Below, in pieces: positions 24,794 through 33,626 of a DNA stretch of 64,000 nucleotides. Source of the stretch: Selenomonadales bacterium (lineage in GTDB: Bacteria > Bacillota > Negativicutes > Sporomusales > UBA7701); contig JAHDOI010000035.1 in NCBI GenBank assembly GCA_018434945.1, positions 124,001-188,000 on the forward strand, in the 5' to 3' direction. Every line of letters starts with the position of its first letter. Positions within the stretch are counted from its first letter, which is position 1. Under the pieces are notes generated by a model. That model did no database searches, had not been told where the DNA came from, and saw nothing but the letters and a program-made list of their open reading frames with translations. The position numbers and the translations under genes are program-made.

Positions 24794-24869
24794 CCCGCAA
24801 ATTTTATGGACACACACATGACGACGGACAACGCATAAGCTAGCATATAGTTTAGTGGAGGTGAAAGAT

Positions 24870-25190
24870 GTGTGGGAGCAGTTTGGCAACGTGATGGAAA
24901 TGGTGAAGAAGGTTCAGCAAAATGTCAGCCAGGCGGAGGAGCAGCTAAAGTCCGAACGGATTGAGGTTTCAAGCGGCGATGTGGTAAAGGTGATTGTGAA
25001 CGGTCAGCAGACGGTGGTAGCCATCGAGCTGAACGGAAAGTATCTCGAGGCTGGCAACGCAGTTTTGCTGCAGGATCTGCTCGTGGCCACGGTCAACAGC
25101 GCACTGGCCAAATCCCGGGAGATGCATCAGGCGGCAATGGGCAAGCTCGCCGGTGACCTGAACCTGCCGAACATTCCTGGGTTGTTTTAA
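24870..25190 (+). CDS. YbaB/EbfC-family protein (paralog outside dnaX-recR)
   Basis: A 106-residue YbaB-like protein: an N-terminal helix (FGNVMEMVKKVQQNVSQAEEQL), a beta-sheet part (IEVSSGDVVKVIVNGQQTVVAIEL) and a C-terminal helix with Met-rich end. The usual YbaB is a nucleoid-associated protein encoded next to dnaX and recR. Those genes are absent here, so this is probably a second paralog. The GTG at 24870 follows GGAGG by 8 bases; an earlier in-frame GTG (24855) overlaps the Shine-Dalgarno. The possible mother-cell-type promoter upstream hints at a sporulation role. Confidence 0.75.
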   Translation: MWEQFGNVMEMVKKVQQNVSQAEEQLKSERIEVSSGDVVKVIVNGQQTVVAIELNGKYLEAGNAVLLQDLLVATVNSALAKSREMHQAAMGKLAGDLNLPNIPGLF

Positions 25191-25202
25191 GGAGGAGTAA
25201 TA

Positions 25203-25769
25203 ATGGCCAACGAACCGGTAGAACGGTCCGGCTCACTGCTGCAATCGGTGGCGCGAATGATTGATGCCGCCGTTAACGACGGCACGGGCTATGAATCGCT
25301 TGTCCCTGTTCTGTCGCTGATCTGTCTGGTGTCGATTCTCAGCCACGGCCAGCCGCGGGCTGCGCAGACTGCGCCGGCAGCCGGCGCCAATACGCTGCAG
25401 AAGCTGCTCGGCGATCTTTCGAAAGGAGAGGGGGGCGGGTTGGGTCCGGAAGCACTTGTCTCCCTCCTGCCGCTTCTCAACAACCCTCAGATAAAATCCA
25501 AGCTTAATCCTGCTACCATCGGCGCGGTGATGGGGTTACTGAACAATCTGGGCGACAAGGGCGATAAGAGCGAGACAGGAAAACAGGAAGCGGCCAAGCA
25601 GGATAAGGGCGGTGACAAGGGTGATAAGAACGAAGAGAAGCGCGTCGTCACCCCCACCGCCGCTACGATGACGTCACCCGATTTGCCGGAGCGCCAGAAC
25701 CCCCACGAAGAGGCCGAGGGGGATAAGAAGGGACCGGGAAGATATCTAAACTGGAAGAGCACTTTTTGA
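25203..25769 (+). CDS. Hypothetical 188-aa protein with Gly-Asp-Lys-rich tail
   Basis: Not recognised. Residues 1-75 are helical with a hydrophobic stretch (LVPVLSLICLVSILS, about 34-48). Residues 75-115 include LVSLLPLLNNPQIKSKLNP and AVMGLLNNLG. The tail (about 117-150) is made of repeated GDKGDK units and is highly charged. AGGAG precedes the ATG by about 6 bases, and it lies 12 bases after the YbaB-like gene, so the two are probably co-transcribed. The LLNNP...LLNNLG pair is an internal repeat. A spore or DNA-associated role is a guess from the neighbour. Confidence 0.7.
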   Translation: MANEPVERSGSLLQSVARMIDAAVNDGTGYESLVPVLSLICLVSILSHGQPRAAQTAPAAGANTLQKLLGDLSKGEGGGLGPEALVSLLPLLNNPQIKSKLNPATIGAVMGLLNNLGDKGDKSETGKQEAAKQDKGGDKGDKNEEKRVVTPTAATMTSPDLPERQNPHEEAEGDKKGPGRYLNWKSTF

Positions 25770-25836
25770 TATGGTTCAGGAAGGTGTGGGCTAGTTCCAC
25801 ATCTTTTTTCCGTATTAGTGGACTCTTGCCCAAAAC

Positions 25837-25909
25837 ATTGGATATTGCCAATATGTCTATTTTTAATAATAATATCCAATATTTAGCTATTATTGAATAA
25901 TTGGATATT
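25837..25909. promoter_or_regulatory. Operator-like cluster: three ATTGGATATT boxes
   Basis: The 10-mer ATTGGATATT occurs three times in 73 bases: forward at 25837-25846, inverted at 25871-25880 and forward at 25900-25909. The last two form a perfect inverted repeat with a 19-base spacer. The third box touches the -35 of the aminotransferase promoter. Confidence 0.6.
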
Positions 25910-25937
25910 TACCACGTTGTTCGCCGGCGTGTATCAT
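25909..25937 (+). promoter_or_regulatory. Promoter of the aminotransferase gene
   Basis: TTACCA (25909-25914), 17-base spacer, TATCAT (25932-25937), 37 bases before the start codon. Its -35 abuts the last ATTGGATATT box. Confidence 0.6.
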
Positions 25938-25974
25938 AGGGAATAATATAAGCTGGCGAGAGGATGATGATTCT

Positions 25975-27159
25975 GTGGGTGTGTCTTTTGCCAAAAGAGT
26001 GGAGCTTCTGAAAGCGTCCGAAATACGGGAGATATTGAAGATAACGACGCGTCCGGAGGTTATCTCCTTTGCTGGTGGTTTACCCGCTCCGGAACTGTTC
26101 CCGGTCGAGGAACTGAAACATGCGGCTATTCAGGTGCTCGAAGAGGCGGGAAGCCAGGCGCTGCAATATTCAACTACGGAAGGTTATGAACCGCTGCGAA
26201 AGCAGATATCGCAAAGGATCGACGCGAAATTCGCCGTCAAGGTCGGCGCTGAGAATATTCTCGTCACGAGCGGTTCTCAGCAGGCGCTGGACTTCGCCGG
26301 CAAACTATTCCTGGACGCCGGCGACGTAGTGCTGTGCGAAAGCCCCACCTATCTCGCCGCCATCAGCGCTTTCCGCGCCTACGAGCCGCGATTTGTGGAG
26401 GTGCCGACCGACGACGGCGGGATGGTTATTGAGGAATTGGCGAAGATTTTGCGCTCGACGGAGCGGGTGAAGCTGATTTATGTTGTCCCCGATTTTCAGA
26501 ATCCCACCGGGCGGACCTGGCCGGAGGAGCGGAGGCGTCAATTCGCCGCGCTGATTCAGGAGTTCAAGATTCCGGTCATCGAGGATAATCCTTACGGCGA
26601 ACTGCGCTTCGAGGGACGGATACCGCCCTCCATTAAATCTTTCGATACCACGGGTCTAGTTATTTATGTGAGTACCTTCTCAAAGATTTTCTGCCCTGGC
26701 ATGAGGGTCGGCTGGATCGCTGCGGCGGCGAATTTCTTTGAGAAATTCGTCCTCATCAAGCAGGGGGCCGATCTGCACACGTCCTCAAAAAGCCAGCGGG
26801 AGATAGCTAAGTATTTGGAGCTTTATGATGTTGACGCCCATGTGCGGAAGATCGTCGAAGCGTACCGCCGCCGCCGCGACGCGATGTTGGCGTCGATGGA
26901 CGAACTCTTTCCTCCGGAGGCAAGGCATACTTATCCTCAGGGAGGGTTGTTCACCTGGGTGGAGCTGCCGGCAGGCTATAACACGGTAGAGCTGTTGAGG
27001 AAATGCATCGAACGCAATGTGGCTTTCGTGCCCGGCGGATCGTTCTTCCCTAACGGCGGGGTGGCAAACACGTTGAGACTTAATTTTTCCAACATGCCGG
27101 AGGAGCGGATCCGCGAGGGTATCGGGCGCCTGGCGCAAGTAATCAAAGAATACAAATAA
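25975..27159 (+). CDS. PLP-dependent aminotransferase (LysN/MocR-like fold I)
   Basis: A 394-residue fold-type I aminotransferase without the N-terminal GntR DNA-binding domain of MocR proteins. Hallmarks: ISFAGGLPAPELFP at the start, LQYSTTEGYEPLR, VTSGSQQALDF, VVPDFQNPTGRTW, EDNPYGELRFEG and STFSKIFCPGMRVGWI with the PLP-binding Lys. This is the family of 2-aminoadipate, aromatic and valine-type transaminases; the substrate is not predictable. GTG at 25975 is used, with GAGAGG about 11 bases upstream; a second GTG two codons later is an alternative. The operator-like boxes upstream suggest substrate-linked regulation. Confidence 0.92.
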   Translation: MGVSFAKRVELLKASEIREILKITTRPEVISFAGGLPAPELFPVEELKHAAIQVLEEAGSQALQYSTTEGYEPLRKQISQRIDAKFAVKVGAENILVTSGSQQALDFAGKLFLDAGDVVLCESPTYLAAISAFRAYEPRFVEVPTDDGGMVIEELAKILRSTERVKLIYVVPDFQNPTGRTWPEERRRQFAALIQEFKIPVIEDNPYGELRFEGRIPPSIKSFDTTGLVIYVSTFSKIFCPGMRVGWIAAAANFFEKFVLIKQGADLHTSSKSQREIAKYLELYDVDAHVRKIVEAYRRRRDAMLASMDELFPPEARHTYPQGGLFTWVELPAGYNTVELLRKCIERNVAFVPGGSFFPNGGVANTLRLNFSNMPEERIREGIGRLAQVIKEYK

Positions 27160-27187
27160 AAGAGAGGTGGAGAAATCCACCTCTCTT
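27160..27187. terminator. Bidirectional terminator, aminotransferase / DUF2148 gene
   Basis: AAGAGAGGTGGA-GAAA-TCCACCTCTCTT, a 12-bp perfect stem between two converging genes. Confidence 0.8.
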
Positions 27188-27204
27188 ACTGTTTATAGCG
27201 TTTT

Positions 27205-27732
27205 TTATCGGTCGAAGAAGGGGCTTTTGCCCGATATGCTGAGCGGAATGCCATAGGCGATCTTTACGTCGTCCGGGAACAGGCCGACGTTGAGAGCGGC
27301 TTTGCCGGCCGAAAACATAACCCTATTGTCGATATGATGGAGGGCGGCGACGGAGACCGCCGAGCCGACCGCAATGCCGAGATCGCCGATGCTTATGGCG
27401 CACAGGCCGTCTTTCTGCGCGCAGACGGCGCAGCTGCCGTGGCCGCAGTAGCCGCAGGGGGCCACCTGCAACGGTTTTAATTTCTGGCCAAGAAGGATAA
27501 CGGCTACCGCTTTATCGAGGCAGGCTGCATCCCGCTCGAAGAATTGCGCCCCGCTTTCTTTGGCGATTTTCCTCATCTCCTCGGCGAGTTGGTCCTTTTC
27601 CCGCGCTTTGACGACCATGACGACGAGGTTGTCGACGCCCCTCGCTTTCGGGGCGGTGCGGGCTGCCACGCACATGAGGTCGGCGATCCGCTCCCCGGCG
27701 CGCTCCTCGATTTCATGGCTTTTGATAATCAT
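27205..27732 (-). CDS. DUF2148 ferredoxin-domain protein
   Basis: A 175-residue protein with an uncharacterised fold and a Cys-rich centre: APCGYCGHGSCAVCAQ, then GLCAIS, about residues 92-113. The Cys pattern suggests an Fe-S site. The family is common in anaerobes and its role is unknown. ATG at 27732 is preceded by GGGGGAG. It follows mutS2 by 18 bases, so it is likely the last gene of the U32-mutS2 transcript, and it converges on the aminotransferase gene. Confidence 0.85.
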   Translation of the reverse strand: MIIKSHEIEERAGERIADLMCVAARTAPKARGVDNLVVMVVKAREKDQLAEEMRKIAKESGAQFFERDAACLDKAVAVILLGQKLKPLQVAPCGYCGHGSCAVCAQKDGLCAISIGDLGIAVGSAVSVAALHHIDNRVMFSAGKAALNVGLFPDDVKIAYGIPLSISGKSPFFDR

Positions 27733-27750
27733 CTCACTCCCCCATTCCGA

Positions 27751-30117
27751 TTACTTCAGTTTGGCGACCGTGACGCCGTCGCCGCCCTCGCCGACTTCAC
27801 CGATGCGGATCTCACGCACGGCCTTGTGGGTTTTGAGGTAGACTCTGACCCCTTTTTTGAGCGCCCCGGTGCCTTTGCCGTGGATGACGATTATTTCGCC
27901 AAGTCCGGCAAGGATGGCGTCGTCGATAAATTTGTCCAGAGCCGCTTCCGCTTCTTCAACCGTCTGACCGCGGATATCGACTTCCCGGGACGCCTGCTGG
28001 GTCTTCGTCAGGTCAACTCCGGCCCGCCTCCGGATCTCCTGCCGGTCGGGAGCGGCTTCGGCCAGTCGACAGCTGGACAACGGCACGTTGATTTTCATTA
28101 TACCCATCTGAACGGTGACCTCGTCACCGGCAACAGCGAGAACGGTGCCTTTTTGGCCGAGGGTGGCGACGAACACTTTCGCACCAGGCACGAGGGTATC
28201 TGCGGTGGCGGGCATCCCAGGCGCCTGTTCGTCAGTTTCTTCTCCGAGGGCGCGCGCGGCGCCGAGTCCGGCGGCAATCCTTCGGCGGGCGCCGTCGATA
28301 GCCTGTTGCCGTTCCCGCATTGTTTCGGAGGCGAATTGGGCTTTAAGGTCGGCGATGACGGCTTCCGCCTCTGCTCTGGCCTGCCGCAGAACACGCTCCG
28401 CTTCGGTCTGGGCCTTTTCGATCAGCTGTTTCTTTTTATCGGCCAACGCTTCTTTCTCTGCGGCGAGGCTTCGCCTTAGTTCTTCGCTTTCGCGCTGCAG
28501 GCGGCGCAGCTCTTCCTGGCGGTCGGCGAGCAGCCTTTTCTGTTCTTCGAGGGCGGTGAGCACTTTATCGAATTCGGCGTAGTCTTCGTCGATGAGTTCC
28601 TGGGCCCTGGCGACGATGGCGGCGTCGAGGCCCAGCCTCCGGGAGATGAGAAATGCCTTGCTGCTGCCGGGCATGCCTATCTGCAGACGATAGGTGGGCC
28701 TCAAGGTCTGTATGTCAAATTCTACGCTGGCGTTTTCGATTCCATGTCTGGAGTAAGCGAAGGTTTTCAGTTCGCTGTAGTGGGTGGTGGCGATGACGCG
28801 GGTGCCCTGCCGGTAAAGATGCTCGAGAATTGACATGGCCAGGGCCGCCCCTTCATCAGGGTCGGTGCCGGCGCCAATCTCGTCGATGAGTACGAGGTCG
28901 TCCGCGCCCACGCGGCCAAGGATGCGAACGAGGTTGGTCATGTGGGCGGAGAAGGTGCTGAGGCTCTGTTCGATGCTCTGTTCATCGCCGATATCGGCGA
29001 ATACATTGGCGAACACCGGCATCTCCGACTGGGAGGCTGCCGGGATGAAGAGGCCTGCCTGGGTCATCAGGGCAAACAGGCCGACTGTCTTTAGGCTTAC
29101 GGTTTTGCCGCCGGTATTGGGGCCGGTGATTACGAGCAACCGGAATTCCTGGCCGACGCGCACGTCGATGGGAACGACGACTTCTGCGGGGATGAGGGGA
29201 TGGCGGGCGCGGCGGAGGCTGACGCAGCCGGCGGTGTTGAGCAGGGGCCGGACGGCGTTCATGTTTAGGGCGAGACGGGCCTTGGCGAACGCGAAGTCGA
29301 GCTGGCCGAGGGCCCGGCAGGTTTCAAGAAGCGGTTGGGCCGCACCGGCGACCTGGGCGGTGAGGTGCCGCAGGATGCGCTCGATTTCGTTGATTTCGGC
29401 TGCCATGAGCTGCTTGAGGTCGTTGTTGAGGTTGACGACGCTCATCGGCTCGATGAATACGGTGGCGCCGCTGGCAGACTGGTCATGCACTATGCCCGGG
29501 AAGGCGTGGCGGTATTCCTGCTTGACCGGGATTACGTAACGGTCGCCGCGGATGGTTACGATGGCGTCCTGGAGCAGTTTCTGGTATTCTCCGGAATGGA
29601 TGATGTGATCGAGTTTTTCTTTTACGCGGCTCTGGCTGACGCGGATCTCCCGGCGGATGCGGGCCAGCTCGTGACTGGCGCTGTCGAGGACGGCGCCCTG
29701 GTCGCTGATGGTGTCTTCGATGGCGTTTTCCAGGTTGCGGAAAACGGAAATGGCCGCCGCCGACTCCTGAAGGCGAGGCGCGGGGTTAGTCAGTTCAGCG
29801 AAGAATTGCTTCATCCGGCGGGCGGCGTAAAGGGTGCTGGCGATGGCTACGAAGTCGGGGGGTTCGAGGCTGGAACCCCGTTCGGCCCTGTACAGCAGTT
29901 CACGGATGTCGCGGATGCCGCCAAGGGGCACGATAGCGGCGGCGGCCAGCAGGTCGAATGCCTCCTGGGTCTCTTCTAACCGCCACTGTACGTCGTCGGC
30001 GTCGCTTACGGGCGCCAGGGCTTCGGCGATTTCCCGCCCCAGCACGGAGCCGGTGGCTCCGGCCAACATGGCGCGGATTTTATGGAATTCCAGTGTGTTA
30101 AGAACGGATGAGTCCAT
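27751..30117 (-). CDS. mutS2: MutS2 (DNA/ribosome-associated ATPase with Smr nuclease domain)
   Basis: A 788-residue MutS2. The core has Walker A GPNTGGKT (about residue 335), Walker B VLIDEIGAGTDPDEG (about 413) and the ABC-type EHLYRQG-RVIATTHYSEL region. A long coiled coil follows (about 515-630, EEQKRLLADRQEEL). The C-terminal Smr domain (about 710-788) has VDIRGQ and VIHGKGTGALK. MutS2 suppresses recombination and, in Bacillus, resolves collided ribosomes. It lies 46 bases after the U32 gene in a same-strand run. Confidence 0.95.
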   Translation of the reverse strand: MDSSVLNTLEFHKIRAMLAGATGSVLGREIAEALAPVSDADDVQWRLEETQEAFDLLAAAAIVPLGGIRDIRELLYRAERGSSLEPPDFVAIASTLYAARRMKQFFAELTNPAPRLQESAAAISVFRNLENAIEDTISDQGAVLDSASHELARIRREIRVSQSRVKEKLDHIIHSGEYQKLLQDAIVTIRGDRYVIPVKQEYRHAFPGIVHDQSASGATVFIEPMSVVNLNNDLKQLMAAEINEIERILRHLTAQVAGAAQPLLETCRALGQLDFAFAKARLALNMNAVRPLLNTAGCVSLRRARHPLIPAEVVVPIDVRVGQEFRLLVITGPNTGGKTVSLKTVGLFALMTQAGLFIPAASQSEMPVFANVFADIGDEQSIEQSLSTFSAHMTNLVRILGRVGADDLVLIDEIGAGTDPDEGAALAMSILEHLYRQGTRVIATTHYSELKTFAYSRHGIENASVEFDIQTLRPTYRLQIGMPGSSKAFLISRRLGLDAAIVARAQELIDEDYAEFDKVLTALEEQKRLLADRQEELRRLQRESEELRRSLAAEKEALADKKKQLIEKAQTEAERVLRQARAEAEAVIADLKAQFASETMRERQQAIDGARRRIAAGLGAARALGEETDEQAPGMPATADTLVPGAKVFVATLGQKGTVLAVAGDEVTVQMGIMKINVPLSSCRLAEAAPDRQEIRRRAGVDLTKTQQASREVDIRGQTVEEAEAALDKFIDDAILAGLGEIIVIHGKGTGALKKGVRVYLKTHKAVREIRIGEVGEGGDGVTVAKLK

Positions 30118-30163
30118 CTGTGATGTTCTCCTCTATTTGTCCTAAGTACTTGGAGTTTGCTGG

Positions 30164-32662
30164 TTATAATACGCCTCTGAAGTAGTGGCCGCGGGTGATG
30201 TCCTGGTGTTCCAGCGCCTTTATGCCGTCGCCGGCCAGGAGGGGATGGCGCTCGCCTTTGTCGAGCAGTTCGCGGTAGAGGCGGGTCGTCGCGGCAAGTT
30301 CGCCAGCGGTGGCAGCCTTGCCTTCGATGCGGATGCGGGCCGCGCCGGAACGGGCCAGGCGGGGCACATGGGGCAGCATGCTAAGCTCCTTGGCGTTGAG
30401 GATGTGCATGCGGCAGAATTGGTCGCCGGCGACGGGGAAGGTTTCGCCCATCCTGTCTTTAAGCAGGTAGCGGCCTTTCAGGCATGGCTTTGTGCATGTG
30501 CCGGCGTGAAGGCCGCCGAGGAAGCTGCCCATAACGCAGTATTCCGATATCATGAGGGTCAGGTAGCCGTGAACGATGCATTCAATCGCGATGTTCGGTT
30601 CGAAGCAAAGTTCCTCGACCTGTCCGAAGGTGAGCTCGGGGGAAAGGGTGAGGCTGGCGAGCCCCTGTCCGCTATAGAAACGGATAGCGGCGCTGTTGTA
30701 TATGTTGAGGGGCCAGTCGCCGTGGATGGCGAGACCAGGTACCTTGCCCGCGCGCTGGAGGGTGCCGAGGTTGCTCACGGCGACGGCGTCGGGGGCAAGG
30801 TCGCGAAAAAGCTCGAGGTCGGCTTCCAGGGCAGGCCACTGCCAATCCTGGACAATACGCGGCGTGCTGAGGATGACGGCGATGCCCCGGTCGCGGGCCA
30901 TGGCCACTACCCGCCGGTAGTCGTCGGCGGTGGGCGGGCGGCCGGAGAGGCTGTCGCCGCCGAACATGACGATGTCGGCGCCGTTGGCGGCGGCTGCTGC
31001 CGCCTTGTCGAACGTGTCGGTGTTGACGACCAGGGCGGGGTTGTGGGAGATGTCGCGCCGCGGCACGGGCAGAAAGGCGGCCAGGTCGGGGCTGGCCGCC
31101 GCCAGAGGCGGGCGTGAATAGCGGGCCAGGCGGGCTGCCTCCAGGTCTTCGACGGCCTGACGCCGGGCTTCGTTGAGTTCGCTGAGCGGGACCATGACTT
31201 CGCCTTCAATACTGCTTTCGAGGCCGCGGAGGGCGAAAACGGTCGTCCCCAGACGGCCGATCTGGGCGGCGAGGGTCTCTTCGTTGATGGGGCGCTTGAT
31301 GGCTTTTTCCGCCAGAAAAGACGTCTGGCCCCGACCGCTGTTGCCGGACTCGTCTGTCAGGGTTACTGCCAGCGGACGCCCCTCCCCCACCGTCACAACA
31401 GCGTCGACCGGCACGCGGCGCAGCAGGCCGGCGCCGCTGAAACTGGCCCGCGCCTTTTCCATGAGGGCGGCGTCGAAGGTTTTGAAGACGCGGTCGCCGG
31501 CGCGGACCGGTCCTTCAACCGGAATGGTGGCCGCAGCGAGGGCGGGAGCGGCAGCGACGGGGCGGCCGTCGACGGTGAGACTTGTTACGGTGGCGCTCGA
31601 CCGGCCGCCGACTTTTACCCAAAACTCGACAATATCGCCAACGGCGAGCGGTTCGTCGAGCTTGATCTGCGCCGTCTTTTTTCGCGGGTCGTAGCCGATG
31701 ACGCGGCCGATGCGAACCCCGCGGTTATTGGGGCGGCGGTCGCTCATCATTTCGCGCCCCTGTTTGCCGAACAGGTAGGCGGAGGTGAAACCGCGGTTGA
31801 ATATCTGAGCCATGTCTTTCTGATCCTGGGCGGGGACAATGAAGCCGCTCCGGTCGGCGAGACAGGCGTCGATGGCCCGGCGGTAGCTGTCGACGACGAC
31901 GGCTACGTATTCGGCCCGCTTCATGCGGCCTTCGATTTTGAATGAGACCACTCCGGCGTCGATGAGATCGGGGATATGTTCGATGGTGTTGAAGTCTTTG
32001 GGGCTCAACAGGTATTCCCCGGCGTCCTGCCCTGCGAGTACGTCCCGACCGGTTTCGTCTACAAGGGTGTAGGGCAGGCGGCAGGGTTGGGCGCAGCGCC
32101 CGCGGTTGCCGCTACGGCCGCCGATCATGCTGGACATCAGGCATTGACCGGAATAGGAGATGCAGAGGGCGCCGTGGATGAATGTTTCGATTTCGACCGG
32201 GGAATGCTCGCATATCCGGCGGATGGCATCAAGTGAAAGTTCCCGCGCCAGCACGACGCGGCTGATACCCTGCCCGGCCAGAAACTCCACTCCGGCCAGG
32301 TTGTGGACTGTCATCTGGGTACTGGCGTGCAGGGGCAAATCAGGCACGACGCGACGGGCCACGGCGACCACGCCGATATCCTGGACGATGACGGCGTCCA
32401 CGCCGATTTCGTACAGATGGCGCAGATAGTCGGCCAGGGCGGGAATCTCGCTGTTATCGACGAGGGTATTGACAGTAACGTAGACCGCCGCCCCCAGGAG
32501 ATGGGCGTTGCGCACCGCAGCGGCCAGTTCTTCGTCGCTGAAGTTGGCGGCGTAAGCGCGGGCGCCAAACTGCCTCCCCCCGAGGTAGACGGCGTCGGCG
32601 CCACTGTTCAGGGCTGCGGCGAAAGCTTCGGCGTTGCCGGCGGGTGCCAGGAGTTCAATCAT
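30164..32662 (-). CDS. U32 family peptidase with DUF3656 domain (RlhA-like)
   Basis: An 832-residue protein. The N-terminal U32 domain has LAPAGNAEAFAAALNSGADAVYLG, CISYSGQCLMSS and RGRCAQPCRLPY with its Cys cluster; the middle is DUF3656-like; the C-terminal part repeats Cys motifs (GTCTKPCLKGRYLLKDRMG). U32 proteins of this type act in rRNA hydroxylation (RlhA) or related radical-free modifications, rather than proven proteolysis. ATG at 32662 has AAGAAGG 8 bases upstream; the in-frame GTG at 32671 is less well placed. It overlaps the previous gene by 8 bases. Confidence 0.9.
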   Translation of the reverse strand: MIELLAPAGNAEAFAAALNSGADAVYLGGRQFGARAYAANFSDEELAAAVRNAHLLGAAVYVTVNTLVDNSEIPALADYLRHLYEIGVDAVIVQDIGVVAVARRVVPDLPLHASTQMTVHNLAGVEFLAGQGISRVVLARELSLDAIRRICEHSPVEIETFIHGALCISYSGQCLMSSMIGGRSGNRGRCAQPCRLPYTLVDETGRDVLAGQDAGEYLLSPKDFNTIEHIPDLIDAGVVSFKIEGRMKRAEYVAVVVDSYRRAIDACLADRSGFIVPAQDQKDMAQIFNRGFTSAYLFGKQGREMMSDRRPNNRGVRIGRVIGYDPRKKTAQIKLDEPLAVGDIVEFWVKVGGRSSATVTSLTVDGRPVAAAPALAAATIPVEGPVRAGDRVFKTFDAALMEKARASFSGAGLLRRVPVDAVVTVGEGRPLAVTLTDESGNSGRGQTSFLAEKAIKRPINEETLAAQIGRLGTTVFALRGLESSIEGEVMVPLSELNEARRQAVEDLEAARLARYSRPPLAAASPDLAAFLPVPRRDISHNPALVVNTDTFDKAAAAAANGADIVMFGGDSLSGRPPTADDYRRVVAMARDRGIAVILSTPRIVQDWQWPALEADLELFRDLAPDAVAVSNLGTLQRAGKVPGLAIHGDWPLNIYNSAAIRFYSGQGLASLTLSPELTFGQVEELCFEPNIAIECIVHGYLTLMISEYCVMGSFLGGLHAGTCTKPCLKGRYLLKDRMGETFPVAGDQFCRMHILNAKELSMLPHVPRLARSGAARIRIEGKAATAGELAATTRLYRELLDKGERHPLLAGDGIKALEHQDITRGHYFRGVL

Positions 32663-33572
32663 TTTCTGCACCTTCTTTTAGATAGGCGATGATGGCGGGC
32701 TTGATATCGGTTAGGCAGCTGATTGTTGAGGCCACATGCCGACACCCCGGGCCGAACAGGATGGTCGGCACGGGGTTGAGGGTGTGGGTTTTGGTGGAGA
32801 AGTCCTCGAAGTTGCCGTGGTCGCTGGTGATTATCACAAGGGTTTCTGCGGCCGACCGATGGACGGCGGCGAGAAAGCCGTCGAGGTTGGCGACGATTTT
32901 CGCCGCTTCCGCCCAGTTATGCTTATGACCCTGGCGGTCAGTCTGGAAGTATTCGAACATGGTGAAGCTGTGCCTACCGGCAAGAGCAGTGAGCCTTCTC
33001 CCGGCATCGTCCGGGCTGACGGTCGGCACGCCCTCCACACCGAACCGCGGCAGCATCTCGTTGGTGATGTCCTGGTAGACCGCTTCGCCGGCAGCCATGT
33101 GGGCCAGGGAGCGCAATGGCTGACCCGCGCCGAGGATGGATAGGGTTGTGACAGAATGGCGTCGCTTGCGGCTCGCCACAAGTTCCATATAGTCGGCAGC
33201 GTACATATTGGCCGAGGTGACGCTGAAGCAGGCGGCGGACAGCTCGCCTAAAAGCCCGTGCGCGGCGATTATCTCGGCAAGAGCCGGACCGGGGAAGCCG
33301 AGGATGTGGCAACCCATCCGCCGCGGCGCGTTGACGCCGGTAAAGATGGCGGTCTGCCCGGTCGCGCTCTGCGGCAGGCCGGGAACGCCCAACGCCGCAT
33401 CTGTCGCCACGAGGCAAACTTCGTCACTCATAACGGTGCCAAGCTCCCTTACGAGCGGTCGGCCGAAAAGAGTACGGAAAAAAGGCGGGTCGAAACGGAC
33501 GAGGGGGTTGAGGGACGGGTCGTTTTCCCCCATGCCCAGGCCGTCGATGAATATGAGCAGGACTCTTCGCAT
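32655..33572 (-). CDS. Alkaline-phosphatase/phosphoglycerate-mutase-like metalloenzyme
   Basis: A 305-residue member of the metalloenzyme superfamily. The N-terminal metal motif LIFIDGLGMGENDP is followed by SATGQTAIFTGVNAPR, where the catalytic Ser/Thr is expected, and the C-terminal metal cluster TSDHGNFEDFS-K-HT. ATG at 33572 gives the metal motif at residues 4-17; the longer reading to 33617 runs into the hairpin and is rejected. GGAG is about 12 bases away, so the site is weak. It probably hydrolyses or transfers phosphate; the substrate is unknown. Confidence 0.8.
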   Translation of the reverse strand: MRRVLLIFIDGLGMGENDPSLNPLVRFDPPFFRTLFGRPLVRELGTVMSDEVCLVATDAALGVPGLPQSATGQTAIFTGVNAPRRMGCHILGFPGPALAEIIAAHGLLGELSAACFSVTSANMYAADYMELVASRKRRHSVTTLSILGAGQPLRSLAHMAAGEAVYQDITNEMLPRFGVEGVPTVSPDDAGRRLTALAGRHSFTMFEYFQTDRQGHKHNWAEAAKIVANLDGFLAAVHRSAAETLVIITSDHGNFEDFSTKTHTLNPVPTILFGPGCRHVASTISCLTDIKPAIIAYLKEGAEND

Positions 33573-33606
33573 CAGGGTTCGATTCTCCAATCGTCGGCAA
33601 TAAAAG

Positions 33607-33626
33607 AAGAAGGGCATGCCCTTCTT
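33607..33626 (-). terminator. Palindromic hairpin after the YetF gene
   Basis: Perfect palindrome AAGAAGGG-CATG-CCCTTCTT at the YetF stop codon, with a short T-containing minus-strand tail (CTTTTA). Confidence 0.6.

Noticed and set aside
25487-25879. A 130-codon minus-strand frame antisense to the Gly-Asp-Lys protein
   Set aside because: Shadow of a repeat-rich coding region and runs through the operator boxes; no start signal.
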